From assembly GCF_002909445.1 (NCBI RefSeq), contig NZ_PPXC01000004.1, positions 62,001 through 126,000 on the forward strand: DNA of 64,000 nucleotides, given 5' to 3'. Numbering within the stretch: the stretch's first letter is position 1; the number at the start of each line of letters is the position of its first letter. The notes beneath the pieces were generated by a model, which ran no database searches, was not told the DNA's origin, and saw only the letters and a list, made by a program, of their open reading frames with translations. A program made the position numbers and the translations under genes. Source of the DNA: Arthrobacter glacialis. GTDB lineage: Bacteria > Actinomycetota > Actinomycetes > Actinomycetales > Micrococcaceae. Shown here in pieces: positions 62,139-64,000 of the stretch.

Positions 62139-64000
62139 CTACTCGCCGCGTGCCTTCTGGATGATTTCGTCGGCTACTGCCTTCGGAACCTCAGAGTAGC
62201 TGTCAAACTTCATCGAGTACACGGCACGACCCTGGGTCTTGGACCGCAAGTCACCGATGTAGCCGAACATGCCGGACAAGGGAACAAGAGCCTTGATGAC
62301 CTTGACACCGCTTGCGTCCTCCATGGACTGCATCTGGCCACGACGAGAGTTGATGTCACCGATAACTTCACCCATGTATTCCTCAGGGGTGCGGACTTCA
62401 ACTTCCATCAACGGTTCAAGAAGAACCGGGTTGGCCATCCGAGCAGCTTCCTTGAACGCCATTCGACCGGCGATCTTGAAGGCCATTTCGGAGGAGTCAA
62501 CATCGTGGGACGCGCCGTCGAGCAGCGTGGCCTTGATGCCAACCATCGGGTAACCGGCCAGCACGCCGTCAGGCAATGCGGACTGGATGCCCTGGTCAAC
62601 GCTGGGGATGTATTCACGAGGAACACGGCCACCAGTGACCTTGTTCTCAAACTCGTACATCTCGCCTTCAGCAGTATCCATCGGCGCAATGGCGATCTGG
62701 ATCTTAGCGAACTGACCTGAACCACCGGTCTGCTTCTTGTGAGTGTAGTCGTGCTTGACAACAGCGCGCTTGATGGTTTCGCGGTACGCAACCTGCGGCT
62801 TGCCAACGTTGGCTTCAACGTTGAATTCGCGACGCATGCGGTCCACAAGGATGTCCAAGTGGAGCTCGCCCATGCCGCCAATTTCGGTCTGACCGGTGTC
62901 TTCGTTGAGGTTGACGGTGAACGTCGGGTCCTCAGCGGAGAGCTTCTGGATAGCCGTGGAGAGCTTCTCCTGGTCACCCTTGGTCTTCGGCTCAATGGCA
63001 ACGAAGATCACGGGAGCGGGGAAGGTCATCGACTCAAGAACAATCTGGTTTGCCGGATCACACAAGGTGTCACCGGTGGTGGTGTCCTTGAGGCCGATCA
63101 CTGCATAGATGTGACCCGCGTGGATCTCATCTACAGGCATTTCCTTATTGGCGTGCATCTGGAAGAGCTTGCCAATGCGCTCTTTCTTGCCCTTGGTCGA
63201 GTTCATCAGCTGCGTACCGGAGGTTGCCCTGCCGGAGTATACGCGGATGAAGTTCAACTGGCCGAAGAACGGGTGCGTTGCGATCTTGAAAGCCAAAGCC
63301 GAGAACGGCTCGGTTTCACTCGGCTCGCGCTTGATCTCGATGGACTCGTCGCGAGGATCGTGACCGATCATGGCGCCAACATCCAACGGGTTCGGCAGGA
63401 AGTCAATAACAGCGTCGAGCATGGGCTGCACGCCGCGGTTCTTGAATGCGGAACCACAGAAGACCGGGTAGATCTCGGAGTTAACCGTCAGCTTGCGAAT
63501 GCCAGCCTTCAGCTCCTCGATGGAGGGTTCAATACCTTCGAGGTACTTCTCCATGAGCTCTTCGGAAGACTCGGCAGCTGCCTCGACGAGGGCTGCGCGG
63601 TATTCTTCAGCCTTCTCCTGGAGATCAGCGGGGATCTCCTGGATTTCGTAGGCGGCACCCATGGTGACGTCACCCTTGGAGTCACCGGCCCAGACGAAGG
63701 CCTTCATGGTGAGCAGGTCGACGACGCCGGTGAATTCGCTCTCGACACCGATCGGCAGCTGCATAACCAGGGGCTTTGCACCGAGACGGTTGATGATGGT
63801 GTCTACCGTGAAGTAGAAATCAGCACCGAGCTTGTCCATCTTGTTGACGAAGCAGATACGCGGGACGTTGTACTTGTCAGCCTGACGCCAAACGGTCTCG
63901 GACTGAGGCTCAACGCCTTCCTTGCCGTCAAAAACAGCAACAGCGCCGTCGAGAACTCGCAAGGAGCGCTCAACTTCCACCGTGAAGTCAACGTGGCCAG
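62139..64000 (-). CDS. fusA: Elongation factor G (5' end beyond window)
   Basis: Translocase GTPase. About 620 C-terminal residues are visible; roughly 85 N-terminal residues with the P-loop lie outside. The fragment opens in G3 ([20 protein letters not shown]), with [10 protein letters not shown] (G4), [10 protein letters not shown] (G5 region), domain II with [13 protein letters not shown], domain III/IV to [18 protein letters not shown] and FDSYSEVP. An ATG exists at 63980, but the conserved upstream sequence shows the real start is further out. Confidence 0.98.
   Translation of the reverse strand, partial: GHVDFTVEVERSLRVLDGAVAVFDGKEGVEPQSETVWRQADKYNVPRICFVNKMDKLGADFYFTVDTIINRLGAKPLVMQLPIGVESEFTGVVDLLTMKAFVWAGDSKGDVTMGAAYEIQEIPADLQEKAEEYRAALVEAAAESSEELMEKYLEGIEPSIEELKAGIRKLTVNSEIYPVFCGSAFKNRGVQPMLDAVIDFLPNPLDVGAMIGHDPRDESIEIKREPSETEPFSALAFKIATHPFFGQLNFIRVYSGRATSGTQLMNSTKGKKERIGKLFQMHANKEMPVDEIHAGHIYAVIGLKDTTTGDTLCDPANQIVLESMTFPAPVIFVAIEPKTKGDQEKLSTAIQKLSAEDPTFTVNLNEDTGQTEIGGMGELHLDILVDRMRREFNVEANVGKPQVAYRETIKRAVVKHDYTHKKQTGGSGQFAKIQIAIAPMDTAEGEMYEFENKVTGGRVPREYIPSVDQGIQSALPDGVLAGYPMVGIKATLLDGASHDVDSSEMAFKIAGRMAFKEAARMANPVLLEPLMEVEVRTPEEYMGEVIGDINSRRGQMQSMEDASGVKVIKALVPLSGMFGYIGDLRSKTQGRAVYSMKFDSYSEVPKAVADEIIQKARGE

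Noticed and set aside
62139-63980. fusA starting at the ATG at 63980
   Set aside because: Conserved EF-G sequence (GHVDFTV) continues upstream to the window edge, so this ATG is internal.

Overview
The window is high-GC chromosomal DNA from an actinobacterium, most likely a Micrococcaceae member of the Arthrobacter type. The evidence is the mycothiol gene mshA together with ino1, many GTG/TTG starts, lipobox and twin-arginine-like export signals, and an S10/spc/alpha ribosomal region read as one long leftward block with adk and map after secY and no rpsN inside spc. No tRNA, rRNA, CRISPR array, prophage or insertion sequence was recognised.

Layout. 1-2.5 kb (minus): tsaB (cut by the window edge), tsaE and alr. 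2.7-4 kb (plus): mshA. 4.2-8.1 kb: a secreted subtilase (plus) converging on a lipoprotein that resembles Streptomyces subtilisin inhibitor (minus). 8.2-14.7 kb: a ROK regulator divergent from a melibiose/raffinose-type operon (GH36 alpha-galactosidase, binding lipoprotein, two permeases). 14.75-16 kb: a DUF559-like gene flanked by facing arrays of 32-bp-phased repeats and hairpins. 16-24.6 kb (minus): ino1, an aldo/keto reductase, glgX, the NAD(P)HX repair enzyme, acpS and glmS. 24.7-27.1 kb (plus): coaA, a VanY-like carboxypeptidase and mscL. 27.2-31.1 kb (minus): glmM, rpsI, rplM, truA.

31.1-53.4 kb (minus) is the ribosomal protein region. In transcription order it is S10 (rpsJ to rpsQ), a 595-bp gap, spc (rplN to rplO), a terminator, secY-adk-map, a non-ribosomal block (glycerophosphodiesterase, a Ugp-like ABC importer and a P1/S58 peptidase), then infA-rpmJ-rpsM-rpsK-rpoA-rplQ. 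53.8-60.3 kb holds an MFS transporter, a 1361-residue polytopic membrane protein, an SRPBCC protein and a DUF3592-like protein. 60.8-64 kb (minus) holds tuf and the 3' part of fusA.

How the genes fit together. ino1 makes the inositol-3-phosphate used by MshA. alr, glmS, glmM and the VanY-like enzyme serve peptidoglycan synthesis and trimming. coaA and acpS supply CoA and charge acyl carrier protein. The two sugar-type importers lack their own ATPase genes and probably share an ATPase encoded elsewhere. The most unusual items are the repeat-flanked DUF559 locus, the subtilase/inhibitor-like pair, the related long palindromes that follow the Ugp operon and map, and the ribosomal protein L4 with an extra C-terminal module. 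No complete new multi-gene system could be established from sequence alone.
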